Below, one piece after another: positions 23,136 through 31,065 of a stretch of 35,450 bases of DNA; the first letter of the stretch is position 1, and every line of letters begins with the position of its first letter. Position numbers and translations under genes: made by a program. A model generated the notes under the pieces. That model was not told where the DNA came from. It saw only the letters and a list, made by a program, of their open reading frames with translations, and searched no databases. The DNA comes from Kocuria sp. (GTDB taxonomy: Bacteria > Actinomycetota > Actinomycetes > Actinomycetales > Micrococcaceae), in assembly GCA_031179495.1 (NCBI GenBank), contig JAPSHS010000010.1:1-35450 (forward strand), read 5' to 3'.

Positions 23136-23669
23136 TTGTCTACCCACACCGAAGGCATCATCAACCCGCCGATCGACGCCCTGCTGAGGAAGTCCGACTC
23201 CAAGTACGGACTCGTGATCTTCGGCGCCCGTCGCGCCCGGCAGATCAATGCCTACTACTCGCAGCTGCACGAGGGCCTGTTCGAGTACGTCGGTCCCCTC
23301 GTCGACACGCAGCTCAACGAGAAGCCCCTGTCCATCGCCTTCCGTGAGATCGACGAGGGCCTGATCGAGGGGCGCCCGGTGGAGCACGCCGGCTTCGCCG
23401 AGAACGGGCAGCTCACCACCGAGGCTGACCTCGCCGCCGACGTCTTCGGCGCCGACTTCTTCGCCCAGGGCACGGAGGAGGACTTCTCCGCCGGCGCGCC
23501 GTTCTCCGACGAGGCCACCGTGGACTTCTCCGCGGGCGAGACCCCCCTCGAGCCGCTGGGCGACCTGCCCGGCAGCGGCGAGGACAACCCGGCCAACGGT
23601 GCCGGCGACGCCGCCGACGCCGCCCCGGAGGAGCCGGGCCGGGAGCCCGGGGACCTCCAGGACCTGTGA
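23136..23669 (+). CDS. rpoZ: RNA polymerase omega subunit with long acidic C-terminal extension
   Basis: Omega helps fold and stabilise the beta' subunit. Residues 1 to about 83 are a clear actinobacterial omega: [32 protein letters not shown], then [23 protein letters not shown]. The full protein has 177 residues, whereas relatives have about 85-110. The extra 90 or so residues are strongly acidic with only one basic residue (R169), contain DFSAG twice (116-120 and 130-134), and look disordered. The start is TTG at 23136 with GGAG (23125-23128) seven bases upstream. The tail continues in the same frame and GC pattern, so it is coding and not a frameshift. Confidence 0.93.
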   Translation: MSTHTEGIINPPIDALLRKSDSKYGLVIFGARRARQINAYYSQLHEGLFEYVGPLVDTQLNEKPLSIAFREIDEGLIEGRPVEHAGFAENGQLTTEADLAADVFGADFFAQGTEEDFSAGAPFSDEATVDFSAGETPLEPLGDLPGSGEDNPANGAGDAADAAPEEPGREPGDLQDL

Positions 23670-23703
23670 GCCGGCCCCGGCCCGTGCGGCAGGGCGCAAC
23701 GGC

Positions 23704-24930
23704 GTGAGGGTCGTCCTCGGCATCGGCGGGGGCATCGCCGCCTACAAGGCGGCGCTGCTGCTGCGGCTGTTCACCGAGGGCGGCCACACGGTCGTGCCCG
23801 TGCCCACCGAGGCCGCGCTGCGCTTCGTGGGCGCCCCCACCTGGGAGGCGCTCTCCGGCCAGCGGGTCAGCACCGGGGTGTTCGAGCGGGTGGACGAGGT
23901 CAACCACGTCCACCAGGGGCAGAGCGCCGACCTCGTCGTCGTCGCCCCCGCGACCGCGGACCTCCTCGCGCGCGCGGCCCACGGGCTCGCCGACGACCTG
24001 CTGACCACCACGCTGCTGGCCACCCGCGCCCCCGTGCTGTTCGCCCCGGCGATGCACACGGAGATGTGGCTGCACCCCGCCGTGCAGGCCAACGTCGCGA
24101 CCCTGCGCGCTCACGGGCACACCGTCCTGGAGCCCGCCGTGGGGCGGCTGACGGGCCCCGACACCGGCCCCGGCCGGCTGCCCGAGCCCGAGGCCATCCA
24201 CGCCGCCGCCCTGCGCCTGGCCGGGAGCGGCGGGACCGCCGGCGGCCCGCTCGCGGGCACGCGGGTGCTGGTCAGCGCCGGCGGCACCCGCGAGCCGCTG
24301 GACCCGGTCCGCTTCCTCGGCAACCGCTCCTCCGGCAAGCAGGGCGTGGCCGTCGCGGCCGCCGCCCGGGACGCCGGCGCCGAGGTCACCCTCGTGGCCG
24401 CGCACCTCGAGACCCCCGTCCCGGCCGGCGTGGAGGTCGTGCACGCCGGCACGGCCGAGCAGCTGCGCCGGGCGTGCGTGCGGGCGGCCGCGCGGGCCGA
24501 CGTCGTGGTGATGGCCGCCGCCGTGGCCGACTACCGCCCGGCCCGGGTCGCCGACGCGAAGCTGAAGAAGGCCGAGGACGGCTCCAACCCGGTGCTGGAG
24601 CTCGTGCGCAACCCCGACGTCCTGCGGGAGCTCGTGGACCTGCGCAACACCGCCCGGCGCCGCCAGCTCCTCGTGGGTTTCGCCGCCGAGACCGGCGACG
24701 CCGAGACCGACCCGCTGACGTTCGGGCGCCGGAAGCTCGTGCGCAAGGGCTGCGACCTGCTGGCCGTCAACCACGTGGGGGAGAACCTGGTCTTCGGCCA
24801 GGACTCGACCGCGCTGACCGTGCTCAGCGCGGCCGGCGGCCCCGAGCAGCTGCTCGAGGGTCCCAAGGACGAGGTCGCCCGCGGGCTCGTCGAGCGGATC
24901 GCGCAGGAACTGGCCGGCGTCCGCGGCTGA
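23704..24930 (+). CDS. coaBC: Bifunctional phosphopantothenoylcysteine decarboxylase / phosphopantothenate--cysteine ligase
   Basis: Two steps of coenzyme A synthesis: ligation of 4'-phosphopantothenate to cysteine (CoaB) and its FMN-dependent decarboxylation (CoaC). 408 residues. The CoaC half has [10 protein letters not shown] at the N-terminus, the active-site His (probably H68 in NHVHQG), [23 protein letters not shown], and PAMHTEMW (115-122). The [15 protein letters not shown] loop marks the domain end. The CoaB half has [37 protein letters not shown] and GFAAET. The GTG at 23704 is the only start giving the standard N-terminus; its ribosome binding site is weak. It lies 34 bp after rpoZ, as in other actinobacteria. 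Confidence 0.95.
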   Translation: MRVVLGIGGGIAAYKAALLLRLFTEGGHTVVPVPTEAALRFVGAPTWEALSGQRVSTGVFERVDEVNHVHQGQSADLVVVAPATADLLARAAHGLADDLLTTTLLATRAPVLFAPAMHTEMWLHPAVQANVATLRAHGHTVLEPAVGRLTGPDTGPGRLPEPEAIHAAALRLAGSGGTAGGPLAGTRVLVSAGGTREPLDPVRFLGNRSSGKQGVAVAAAARDAGAEVTLVAAHLETPVPAGVEVVHAGTAEQLRRACVRAAARADVVVMAAAVADYRPARVADAKLKKAEDGSNPVLELVRNPDVLRELVDLRNTARRRQLLVGFAAETGDAETDPLTFGRRKLVRKGCDLLAVNHVGENLVFGQDSTALTVLSAAGGPEQLLEGPKDEVARGLVERIAQELAGVRG

Positions 24931-24989
24931 CCCGCCCGCGCGGTCGGCCCGTCGCGAGCCGCCCGCGCTGTGCCGTCCGGGGCGGACGG

Positions 24990-24995
24990 TAGTGT
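24990..24995 (+). promoter_or_regulatory. Candidate -10 for a leaderless metK transcript
   Basis: TAGTGT fits TANNNT and ends eight bases before the metK GTG, so transcription would start at or next to the start codon. No Shine-Dalgarno sequence is visible in front of that codon, which agrees with a leaderless mRNA. The -35 region is weak. Confidence 0.4.
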
Positions 24996-25003
24996 GGTCT
25001 CCC

Positions 25004-26209
25004 GTGAGCGAGACGACCCAGCACCTGAGACTGTTCACCTCCGAGTCCGTCACGGAGGGACACCCCGACAAGATCTGCGACCAGATCAGCGACTCGATCC
25101 TGGACGACCTCCTGCGCCAGGACCCCGAGTCCTCCGTGGCCGTCGAGACCATGGTGACCACGGGGCTGGTCCACGTGGCCGGGGAGGTGAAGACCCGCGG
25201 CTACGTCGAGATCCCCAACGTGGTGCGCAAGACGCTGCTGGACATCGGCTACAACTCCTCCGTGCACGGCTTCGACGGCGAGTTCTGCGGGGTGTCCATC
25301 AGCGTGGGGGAGCAGTCCCCCGAGATCTACGAGGGGGTGTTCCAGTCCCTCGAGGTCCGCGAGGGCACCGCGCGGGACGCCCGCGACGCCCAGGGCGCCG
25401 GGGACCAGGGCATCATGTTCGGCTACGCCTCCGACGAGACCGAGGTGCTGATGCCGGCGCCGATCCACATCGCCCACCGGCTCTCCGAGCAGCTCGCGCG
25501 CGTGCGCAAGACCGCCGTGCTGCCCGGTCTGCGCCCCGACGGCAAGACCCAGGTCACCCTCGGCTACGACGGCCACCGGCCGGTGGCGGTGGACACCGTG
25601 GTGGTCTCCTCCCAGCACGTCGAGGGCTACGACCTCGACCAGCTGGCCTCGGACCTCCGGCAGAGCGTGATCACCCCCGTGCTCGAGGAGACCGGGCTCG
25701 ACCTGTCCGGGACCCAGATCATCATCAACCCCGCCGGCAACTTCGTGCGCGGCGGGCCCGTGGGCGACGCGGGGCTGACCGGGCGCAAGATCATCGTGGA
25801 CACCTACGGGGGCATGGCCCGCCACGGCGGCGGCGCCTTCTCCGGCAAGGACCCCTCGAAGGTCGACCGCTCCGCCGCCTACGCGATGCGCTGGGTGGCC
25901 AAGAACGTGGTGGCCGCCGGGCTCGCCGACCGGGTGGAGGTGCAGGTCGCCTACGCGATCGGGCGCGCCGCCCCGGTCGGGCTCTACGTCGAGACGTTCG
26001 GCACCGCGCACGTCGACCCCGTCCGGATCGAGCGGGCCATCCGCGAGGTCTTCGACCTGCGCCCGCTGGCCATCATCGAGGACCTCGAGCTCAAGCGCCC
26101 GATCTACGCGCGGACCGCCGCGCACGGGCACTTCGGCCGCCCCGACCCGGAGTTCACCTGGGAGCGCACCGACCGCGTCGCGGACCTGCGGTCGGCCGCC
26201 GGGCTCTGA
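25004..26209 (+). CDS. metK: S-adenosylmethionine synthetase
   Basis: Makes S-adenosylmethionine from methionine and ATP. 401 residues, the usual length. The family signatures are [20 protein letters not shown] (11-30), the hexapeptide-type [12 protein letters not shown], and [19 protein letters not shown] with the P-loop-like glycines. [14 protein letters not shown] follows. I chose the GTG at 25004, giving [15 protein letters not shown], over an in-frame GTG at 24992 that would sit within the likely -10 element. It stands between coaBC and priA as in many actinobacteria. No SAM riboswitch is seen in the 73-bp gap upstream. Confidence 0.96.
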   Translation: MSETTQHLRLFTSESVTEGHPDKICDQISDSILDDLLRQDPESSVAVETMVTTGLVHVAGEVKTRGYVEIPNVVRKTLLDIGYNSSVHGFDGEFCGVSISVGEQSPEIYEGVFQSLEVREGTARDARDAQGAGDQGIMFGYASDETEVLMPAPIHIAHRLSEQLARVRKTAVLPGLRPDGKTQVTLGYDGHRPVAVDTVVVSSQHVEGYDLDQLASDLRQSVITPVLEETGLDLSGTQIIINPAGNFVRGGPVGDAGLTGRKIIVDTYGGMARHGGGAFSGKDPSKVDRSAAYAMRWVAKNVVAAGLADRVEVQVAYAIGRAAPVGLYVETFGTAHVDPVRIERAIREVFDLRPLAIIEDLELKRPIYARTAAHGHFGRPDPEFTWERTDRVADLRSAAGL

Positions 26210-26211
26210 GC

Positions 26212-28326
26212 ATGGCCCCGGAGGACGCCGAGGCCTCCGTGCAGGCCCCGCGGCAGCTGTCGCTCCTCTCGGGCTTCCCGCCCCGGCCGCCGCGCCCCGA
26301 CACCAAGGGCGTGGGCGCGGCGCTGCCGGCAGAGCAGGACCCCGTGGCCCGGGTGCTGCTGGACACCCACGTCCCGCACCTGGACCGGGTCTTCGACTAC
26401 GCCGTGCCCGCCGAGCTGGCGGACGCCGCCGTTCCCGGGGCCCGGGTCAAGGTCGGCTTCGGGGGCCAGGAGCTGACCGGCTACGTCCTCGAGCGCGTCG
26501 CGGACTCCGAGGTGATGGCCCGCATCCAGCCGCTGCGCCGGGTGCTCTCCCCGCTGCCGGTGCTGAGCCCCGAGATCGCCCGGCTGGCGGAGGACGTGGC
26601 GGCGCGCGCGGCCGGCACCACCGCCGACGTCGTGCGGGTGGCCGTCCCCCCGCGGGTCGCCCGCGTCGAGAAGGAGCTCGAGCAGCGCCTGGCCGGGACA
26701 CCGGGCCACTCCACCGGGCTGTCCCCGCACGTGCCGGGGCCGTCACACGACGCCGCCCTGGCCGACTACGCCGGCGGCCCCGGCTTCCTGGCCGAGCTGG
26801 CCGCCGGCGGCGCCCCGCGCGCGGTCGTCGAGGTGCTGCCCTCCCACCCCGCGCACGACTGGACGGACGTGCTGGCCGCGGCGATCGGCGCCGCCTGGCG
26901 GGCCGGACGCGGCGCGGTGGCCGTCGTGCCCGACCAGAAGGCCCTGGCCCGGCTCGAGCGCTCGGTGGTGGACGAGATCGGGGCGGAGCACCTCGTGCGG
27001 CTGCACGCCGAGGACGGGCCCACCCCGCGCTACCGGGCGTTCCTCGCCGCCGCGACCGGCCGGGTCCGGGTGGTCCTGGGCACCCGCTCCGCCGCCTACG
27101 CTCCGGTGGACGACCTCGGACTCGTGGCCTGCTTCGACGACGGCGACGAGAACCTCGTGGAGCAGCGCGCGCCCTACCAGCACGTGCGCGACGTGCTGCT
27201 GCTGCGGGCCGGGCGCAGCGGGTGCGCGGCGCTGTTCGCGGGCCACGCCGTCAGCCCGGAGGCGCAGCGGCTCGTGGCCTCCGGATGGGCCCGGCGGCTG
27301 GCCCCCGGACGGGACGTGCTGCGCGCCCACATGCCCCGGATCGTCTCCACCGCCGACTCCTTCCACGTCGCCCGGGACCCGCTGGCCGCCCGTGCCCGGC
27401 TGCCCGGGACGGCCTACCGCGCGGCCCGGGAGGGCCTCGAGCGGGGCCCGGTCCTGGTGCAGGTCGCCCGCGCCGGCTACGCCCCCCACCTGGCCTGCGA
27501 GCGCTGCCGGGAGCCGGCCCGGTGCACCTCCTGCGACGGGCCCCTCGGGGTGGTCTCCCGCCGCGGGGTGCCGCGGTGCGGGTGGTGCGGACGCTCGGCG
27601 CACTCCTGGGCCTGCGCCGCGTGCGGGTCCCGGCGGATGCGGCTGGTCACCGTCGGGGCGCTGCGCACGGCCGAGGAGCTCGGACGGGCCTTCCCGCAGG
27701 TGCCGGTCGTGGCGTCCTCGGGCGACGCCGTGCGCGCGGAGGTGCCCGGCGGCCCGGCGCTCGTGGTCGCCACCCCGGGCGCCGAGCCGGTGGCGGAGGG
27801 CGGCTACGCGGCGGCCCTGCTGCTCGACGGCAACCAGATGCTGATGCGCCCGGCCCTGCGCGCGGCGGAGCAGACGCTGCGCCGCTGGTTCAACGCCGCG
27901 GCGCTGGTGCGCCGGGCCCGCGACGGCGGGGTCGTCGTGGTCACCGCCGAGCACGAGAGCGCCGTGGGCGCGCTCGTGCGCTGGGACCCGGCCGGTCACG
28001 CCGAGCGGGAGCTGGCGGAGCGCCAGAGCCTCGGGCTGCCCCCGGCGGTGCGCTCGGCGGCCCTCACCGGGCCGGCCGCGGCGGTGGCGGCCTTCCTGGC
28101 CGACCTCGAGCTGCCGGACGCCGTGCGGGTGATCGGGCCCACGCCGCTGGAGGACCACGACCCGGGCGCGGCCGGGGAACCGGCCCCGCACCGGGTGCTG
28201 CTGTTCTTCGGCTACGGTGCCGCGGGAGAGGTGACCCGGCGGCTGCGGGCCGCCCGGGCGAAGGCCTCCGCGCTGCGCAAGCACCCGCCCGTGCACGTGC
28301 GCTGCGACGTCACCGACCTGCTGTAG
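26212..28326 (+). CDS. priA: Primosomal protein N' (PriA-like) without recognisable helicase motifs
   Basis: PriA restarts stalled replication forks. This 704-residue protein has the N-terminal 3'-DNA-binding domain (VLLDTHVPHLDRVFDYAVP...GARVKVGFGGQELTGYVLE), a helicase-like centre, the eight-Cys zinc region (C429, C432, C438, C441, C456, C459, C468, C471), and the C-terminal domain. No Walker A GxGKT is seen; the expected region reads SHPAHDWTDVLAAAIGAAW. The DEEH box is replaced by FDDGDENLVEQRAPYQ. Such PriA proteins without ATPase motifs are known in actinobacteria and are assumed to act as structural primosome factors. The ATG at 26212 is two bases after the metK stop. The first 40 residues are Pro/Ser-rich. 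Confidence 0.9.
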   Translation: MAPEDAEASVQAPRQLSLLSGFPPRPPRPDTKGVGAALPAEQDPVARVLLDTHVPHLDRVFDYAVPAELADAAVPGARVKVGFGGQELTGYVLERVADSEVMARIQPLRRVLSPLPVLSPEIARLAEDVAARAAGTTADVVRVAVPPRVARVEKELEQRLAGTPGHSTGLSPHVPGPSHDAALADYAGGPGFLAELAAGGAPRAVVEVLPSHPAHDWTDVLAAAIGAAWRAGRGAVAVVPDQKALARLERSVVDEIGAEHLVRLHAEDGPTPRYRAFLAAATGRVRVVLGTRSAAYAPVDDLGLVACFDDGDENLVEQRAPYQHVRDVLLLRAGRSGCAALFAGHAVSPEAQRLVASGWARRLAPGRDVLRAHMPRIVSTADSFHVARDPLAARARLPGTAYRAAREGLERGPVLVQVARAGYAPHLACERCREPARCTSCDGPLGVVSRRGVPRCGWCGRSAHSWACAACGSRRMRLVTVGALRTAEELGRAFPQVPVVASSGDAVRAEVPGGPALVVATPGAEPVAEGGYAAALLLDGNQMLMRPALRAAEQTLRRWFNAAALVRRARDGGVVVVTAEHESAVGALVRWDPAGHAERELAERQSLGLPPAVRSAALTGPAAAVAAFLADLELPDAVRVIGPTPLEDHDPGAAGEPAPHRVLLFFGYGAAGEVTRRLRAARAKASALRKHPPVHVRCDVTDLL

Positions 28327-28327
28327 C

Positions 28328-28357
28328 CGGGCCCGCACCGCTCACCGGTCCGGCCCG
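28328..28357. terminator. Possible shared hairpin between convergent priA and thiolase genes
   Basis: CGGGCC (28328-28333) and GGCCCG (28352-28357) can pair across the 15-bp gap and the last codons of the thiolase gene. It is short with an 18-base loop, so it is only a weak candidate for a bidirectional terminator. Confidence 0.25.
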
Positions 28358-29550
28358 AGCTCGGTCTTCTCGAACAGCGCGGCCGTGCCGATGCCCCCGG
28401 CGGAGCTGATCATCGCCAGCAGCAGGCTCCCGGCGGGCAGCGCCCGCGCCCTCGCGAGCAGGCGGACCACGGACACCGCACCGGAGGCCCCGTAGGCGTG
28501 GCCGAGGGCGAGGGCGCCGCCGTCCGCGTTGAGCGTCTCCTCGGCGAGCCCGAGCAGGTCCGCGCAGGCGAGCACCTGCCCGGCGAAGGCCTCGTTGAAC
28601 TCGACCGCGGCCAGCCGGTCCGGGGCCAGGCCCTGCTCGTCCAGCAGCGCCCGGGCGGCCACGGCTGCGCCCAGGCCCAGCCGGGCGGGGTCGACCCCGA
28701 CGGTCGCCGCCCCGCGGAAGGCCAGCCCCGTGCGCAGACCCAGCTCCCGCGCCGTGGCGGGCACGGCGACCAGGACGGCGGCCGCCCCGTCCGCGTCGGG
28801 GCAGGAGTTGCCGGCCGTCACCGTCCCGCCGGCCTCGAACACGGCGGGGAAGCGCGCCAGCAGCGCCGCGTCCAGGCGCCGCCGCGGGCCGTTGTCGGCC
28901 CCCACCGGCCCGTGCGCACCGGGCACCGGCACGAGCTCGCCCGCGAACGTCCCCGCGTCCGCCGCGGCCAGGGCCCGCCGGTGGCTGCGCAGGGCGTAGG
29001 CGTCCTGCCGGGCGCGGCCGATCCCGTGCTCGCGGGCGACGGTCTCCGCGGCCGCGCCCATGTCGGGGTCCCCCAGGTGCTCCGGGGCGAACCGGGCGCG
29101 GCGGTAGAAGTCGACGCCCCCGTCCTCCCGCCGCCGTCCGCGCAGGGGCGCGGTGCTGATGCTCTCCGCCCCGCCGGCCAGGAAGGCGCGGCCGGCCCCC
29201 GCCCGGGCGAGCCGGCAGGCCAGCACGACGGCGTCCAGGCCCGAACCGCACTGCCGGTCCACCGTGACGCCCGGCACGGACAGCGGCAGCCCGGCCTCGA
29301 GGGCGGCGAGCCGGGCGAGGTTGCCGCCGGCGCCCACGGCGTTGCCCACCACGACGTCGGCGACCTGTGCGGGGTCCAGCCCGGACTCCTCCAGCAGGCG
29401 GCGGAGCACCGGGGCCAGCAGCCGGTGGACGGGCACGCCGTCGAACAGCGTCCCCGAGCGCGCGAGGGGCGTGCGCCGGCCCAGCACCAGCAGCGGCGCC
29501 GAGGGATCGGCCGCGGCGCCGGGGGCGGGATCAGCCGAGGGGGCGGACAC
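28342..29550 (-). CDS. Thiolase family protein (VraB/YhfS-like) with Ser for the second catalytic Cys
   Basis: Thiolases make or break 3-ketoacyl-CoA. 402 residues. The nucleophile C101 lies in VDRQCGSG, N319 in NEAF and H351 in GHAYGASG. The usual C-terminal CxGGG motif reads MISSAGGIG, so S382 stands at the base-acting Cys (sequence checked: codon AGC at 28407-28405). Blocks such as FYRRARFAPE and GGTVTAGNSC resemble the VraB/YhfS group. The GTG at 29550 lies 20 bp inside the upstream ligase gene, with GGAGA six bases before it, so both are coupled. It could be a degradative or biosynthetic thiolase, or a Claisen-type enzyme with altered activity. Substrate unknown. Confidence 0.85.
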   Translation of the reverse strand: MSAPSADPAPGAAADPSAPLLVLGRRTPLARSGTLFDGVPVHRLLAPVLRRLLEESGLDPAQVADVVVGNAVGAGGNLARLAALEAGLPLSVPGVTVDRQCGSGLDAVVLACRLARAGAGRAFLAGGAESISTAPLRGRRREDGGVDFYRRARFAPEHLGDPDMGAAAETVAREHGIGRARQDAYALRSHRRALAAADAGTFAGELVPVPGAHGPVGADNGPRRRLDAALLARFPAVFEAGGTVTAGNSCPDADGAAAVLVAVPATARELGLRTGLAFRGAATVGVDPARLGLGAAVAARALLDEQGLAPDRLAAVEFNEAFAGQVLACADLLGLAEETLNADGGALALGHAYGASGAVSVVRLLARARALPAGSLLLAMISSAGGIGTAALFEKTELGPDR

Positions 29551-30928
29551 GGCGGTCTCCGTCGAGGAGCCAGTCCCGGAACAGCCCGCGGCTGAGCTTG
29601 CCGCTGCCGGTGAGGGGCAGCTCGCCGAGCTCGACGTAGTGCCGGGGGCGCTTGGCGGGGGCCAGCGCCGACGCCACGCCGTCCTGGAGCCGGCGCCGGC
29701 TCAGCCGGCCGTGGACGGGGACGACCCCGGCCACCACCCGCTGGCCGCGGGCCCCGTCCGGCACCCCGGTCACGACGGCGTCGGCCACCCCGGGCACCGC
29801 CGCCACCGCGGCCTCGACCTCCTGCGGGTAGACGTTGTGCCCGGCGGTGACGACCATGTCCGCGCTCCTCCCCAGCACGTGCAGCTGCCCGTCGCGCAGG
29901 ACGCCCCGGTCGCGCACGGTGGCCATCCCGCCGAGCTCGCCGAGGGCCCGGCCGTCGTCGCCCCACAGGTAGCCGTCGCAGACCAGGCGCGAGCGCACGC
30001 AGACGGTGCCGGGCGTCCCCTCCGGCACCGGGCGGCCGTCGTCGTCGAGCACGGCGAGCTCCACGCCGGGGAAGGCGGTGCCCACGGCGGTGCCCGGGGG
30101 TGCTGCCGGCTCCCCGGGCCCCTGGCGGCGGGCGGCGACGAAGCCGAGCTCGGCGGCGCCGTAGTACTCCCAGAGCGTGGCCCGCGGGGCCCAGCGGCGC
30201 GCCGCCTCCTCCGTGCGCCGGTCCAGCTCCTGCCCGGCGCTCACGATCGCCGTGAGCCCGCCGGCGTCGACGCCGGCGGCGAGGCCGCGCTCCGCGAGCA
30301 CGCGCAGCGCGGCGGGCACGAGGACCAGGCGCGTGACGCCCCGTCCGGTGATCTGCGCGTGGGCCGCGGCGACGTCGAAGCGCGGCAGGGTGGAGAAGAC
30401 GGCCCCGGCGTACAGGCACTCGGAGAGGGCGTAGAGGTTCAGGCTCGCCGAGAGCGGGCCGGGGGCCAGGACGCGGTCGTCGGGGCGCAGCCCGAAGCGG
30501 TCGACGGAGGCCTCGAAGGACCGCCGCCAGGAGTCCCGGCTGCGGCGGAAGCCCTTCGGCACGGCGGTGGTGCCCGAGGTCAGGCCGATCAGGAACGAGG
30601 ACGCGGGATCGCCGTCGCGCAGGCGCGCCGGGGCGGGTGCTGCGGGCAGGCGGGGGGCGACGTGCCGCAGCACGGTACCGGCCGTCCCGTCCGGCCAGAG
30701 CGGGTCCAGCACGGCGCACTCCCGTTCCTCGGCCACTCCGGCGGCCCACCGGACGGCGAAGTCCGTGCCGTTGCCCTGCCGGAGCACGCCCGTGGGCGCG
30801 CCCGAGGCGGCCAAGGCCGACGCCCGGGAGACCAGCGACTGCCAGCTCAGCTGCTCGGCGCCGCACACGACGGCGAGCTCCTCCGGGCGCTCCTCGGCCC
30901 AGCGCGCCACGCGGTCCAGGAAGGGCAT
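29531..30928 (-). CDS. ANL-superfamily acyl-CoA ligase (VraA/YhfT-like)
   Basis: Adenylate-forming enzyme that probably activates a carboxylic acid as acyl-AMP and transfers it to CoA. 465 residues, short for the family. The P-loop is TSGTTAVPK (117-125). The A5 motif is YYGAAELG (255-262), with Ala where many members have Thr. The hinge and A8 region is LGRSADMVVTAGHNVYPQEVE, and the catalytic Lys is K444 in LTGSGKLSRG. The N-terminal third is compact. It overlaps the thiolase gene by 20 bp, the same pairing as staphylococcal vraA-vraB and Bacillus yhfT-yhfS. A carboxylic acid CoA ligase is likeliest; the acyl chain cannot be read. Confidence 0.85.
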   Translation of the reverse strand: MPFLDRVARWAEERPEELAVVCGAEQLSWQSLVSRASALAASGAPTGVLRQGNGTDFAVRWAAGVAEERECAVLDPLWPDGTAGTVLRHVAPRLPAAPAPARLRDGDPASSFLIGLTSGTTAVPKGFRRSRDSWRRSFEASVDRFGLRPDDRVLAPGPLSASLNLYALSECLYAGAVFSTLPRFDVAAAHAQITGRGVTRLVLVPAALRVLAERGLAAGVDAGGLTAIVSAGQELDRRTEEAARRWAPRATLWEYYGAAELGFVAARRQGPGEPAAPPGTAVGTAFPGVELAVLDDDGRPVPEGTPGTVCVRSRLVCDGYLWGDDGRALGELGGMATVRDRGVLRDGQLHVLGRSADMVVTAGHNVYPQEVEAAVAAVPGVADAVVTGVPDGARGQRVVAGVVPVHGRLSRRRLQDGVASALAPAKRPRHYVELGELPLTGSGKLSRGLFRDWLLDGDRRVRPLG

Positions 30929-30934
30929 GCCCTC

Positions 30935-30940
30935 ATCCTA
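30935..30940 (-). promoter_or_regulatory. Candidate -10 of the ligase-thiolase operon
   Basis: On the minus strand TAGGAT ends six bases before the ligase ATG, so the transcript would begin at or very near the start codon. No properly spaced Shine-Dalgarno is present. No -35 match is visible. Confidence 0.4.
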
Positions 30941-30948
30941 GGGCCCCC

Positions 30949-30979
30949 GGTGCGGCGGGCCGGAGCCCGGGACCGCACC
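30949..30979. repeat. Inverted repeat in the divergent promoter region
   Basis: GGTGCGG (30949-30955) and CCGCACC (30973-30979) form a seven-base inverted repeat in the 137-bp region between the divergent ligase and carboxylate-amine ligase genes. It might be an operator for the ligase promoter or just a GC-rich coincidence. Nothing else is seen in this gap apart from the ligase -10 candidate. Confidence 0.25.
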
Positions 30980-31065
30980 CCCGGAGGGTCTTGGCGTGCG
31001 CCCCCCGGTGTGGTGGGCTGGGTCCGGGCGGTCCCGAACCGCCGCCGCCGTCCTGGGAGGTCACC

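Noticed and set aside
24931-25003. SAM riboswitch upstream of metK
   Set aside because: The gap is 73 bp, has no family core sequence that I can recognise, and the promoter appears to lie next to the start codon.
24970-28326. A 1118-codon frame suggesting a metK-priA fusion
   Set aside because: The first 400 codons are a wrong-frame reading of metK. PriA starts at 26212, two bases after the metK stop.
28498-29595. A 365-codon plus-strand frame opposite the thiolase
   Set aside because: Thiolase motifs on the minus strand are clear; the plus-strand frame has only low-complexity sequence.
28342-30928. Long-chain olefin (OleA/OleC) biosynthesis genes as known from Micrococcus
   Set aside because: The thiolase has the NEAF and GHxxGxSG features and VraB-like blocks, the ligase is short and not fused to a hydrolase, and no OleB/OleD partner is adjacent.
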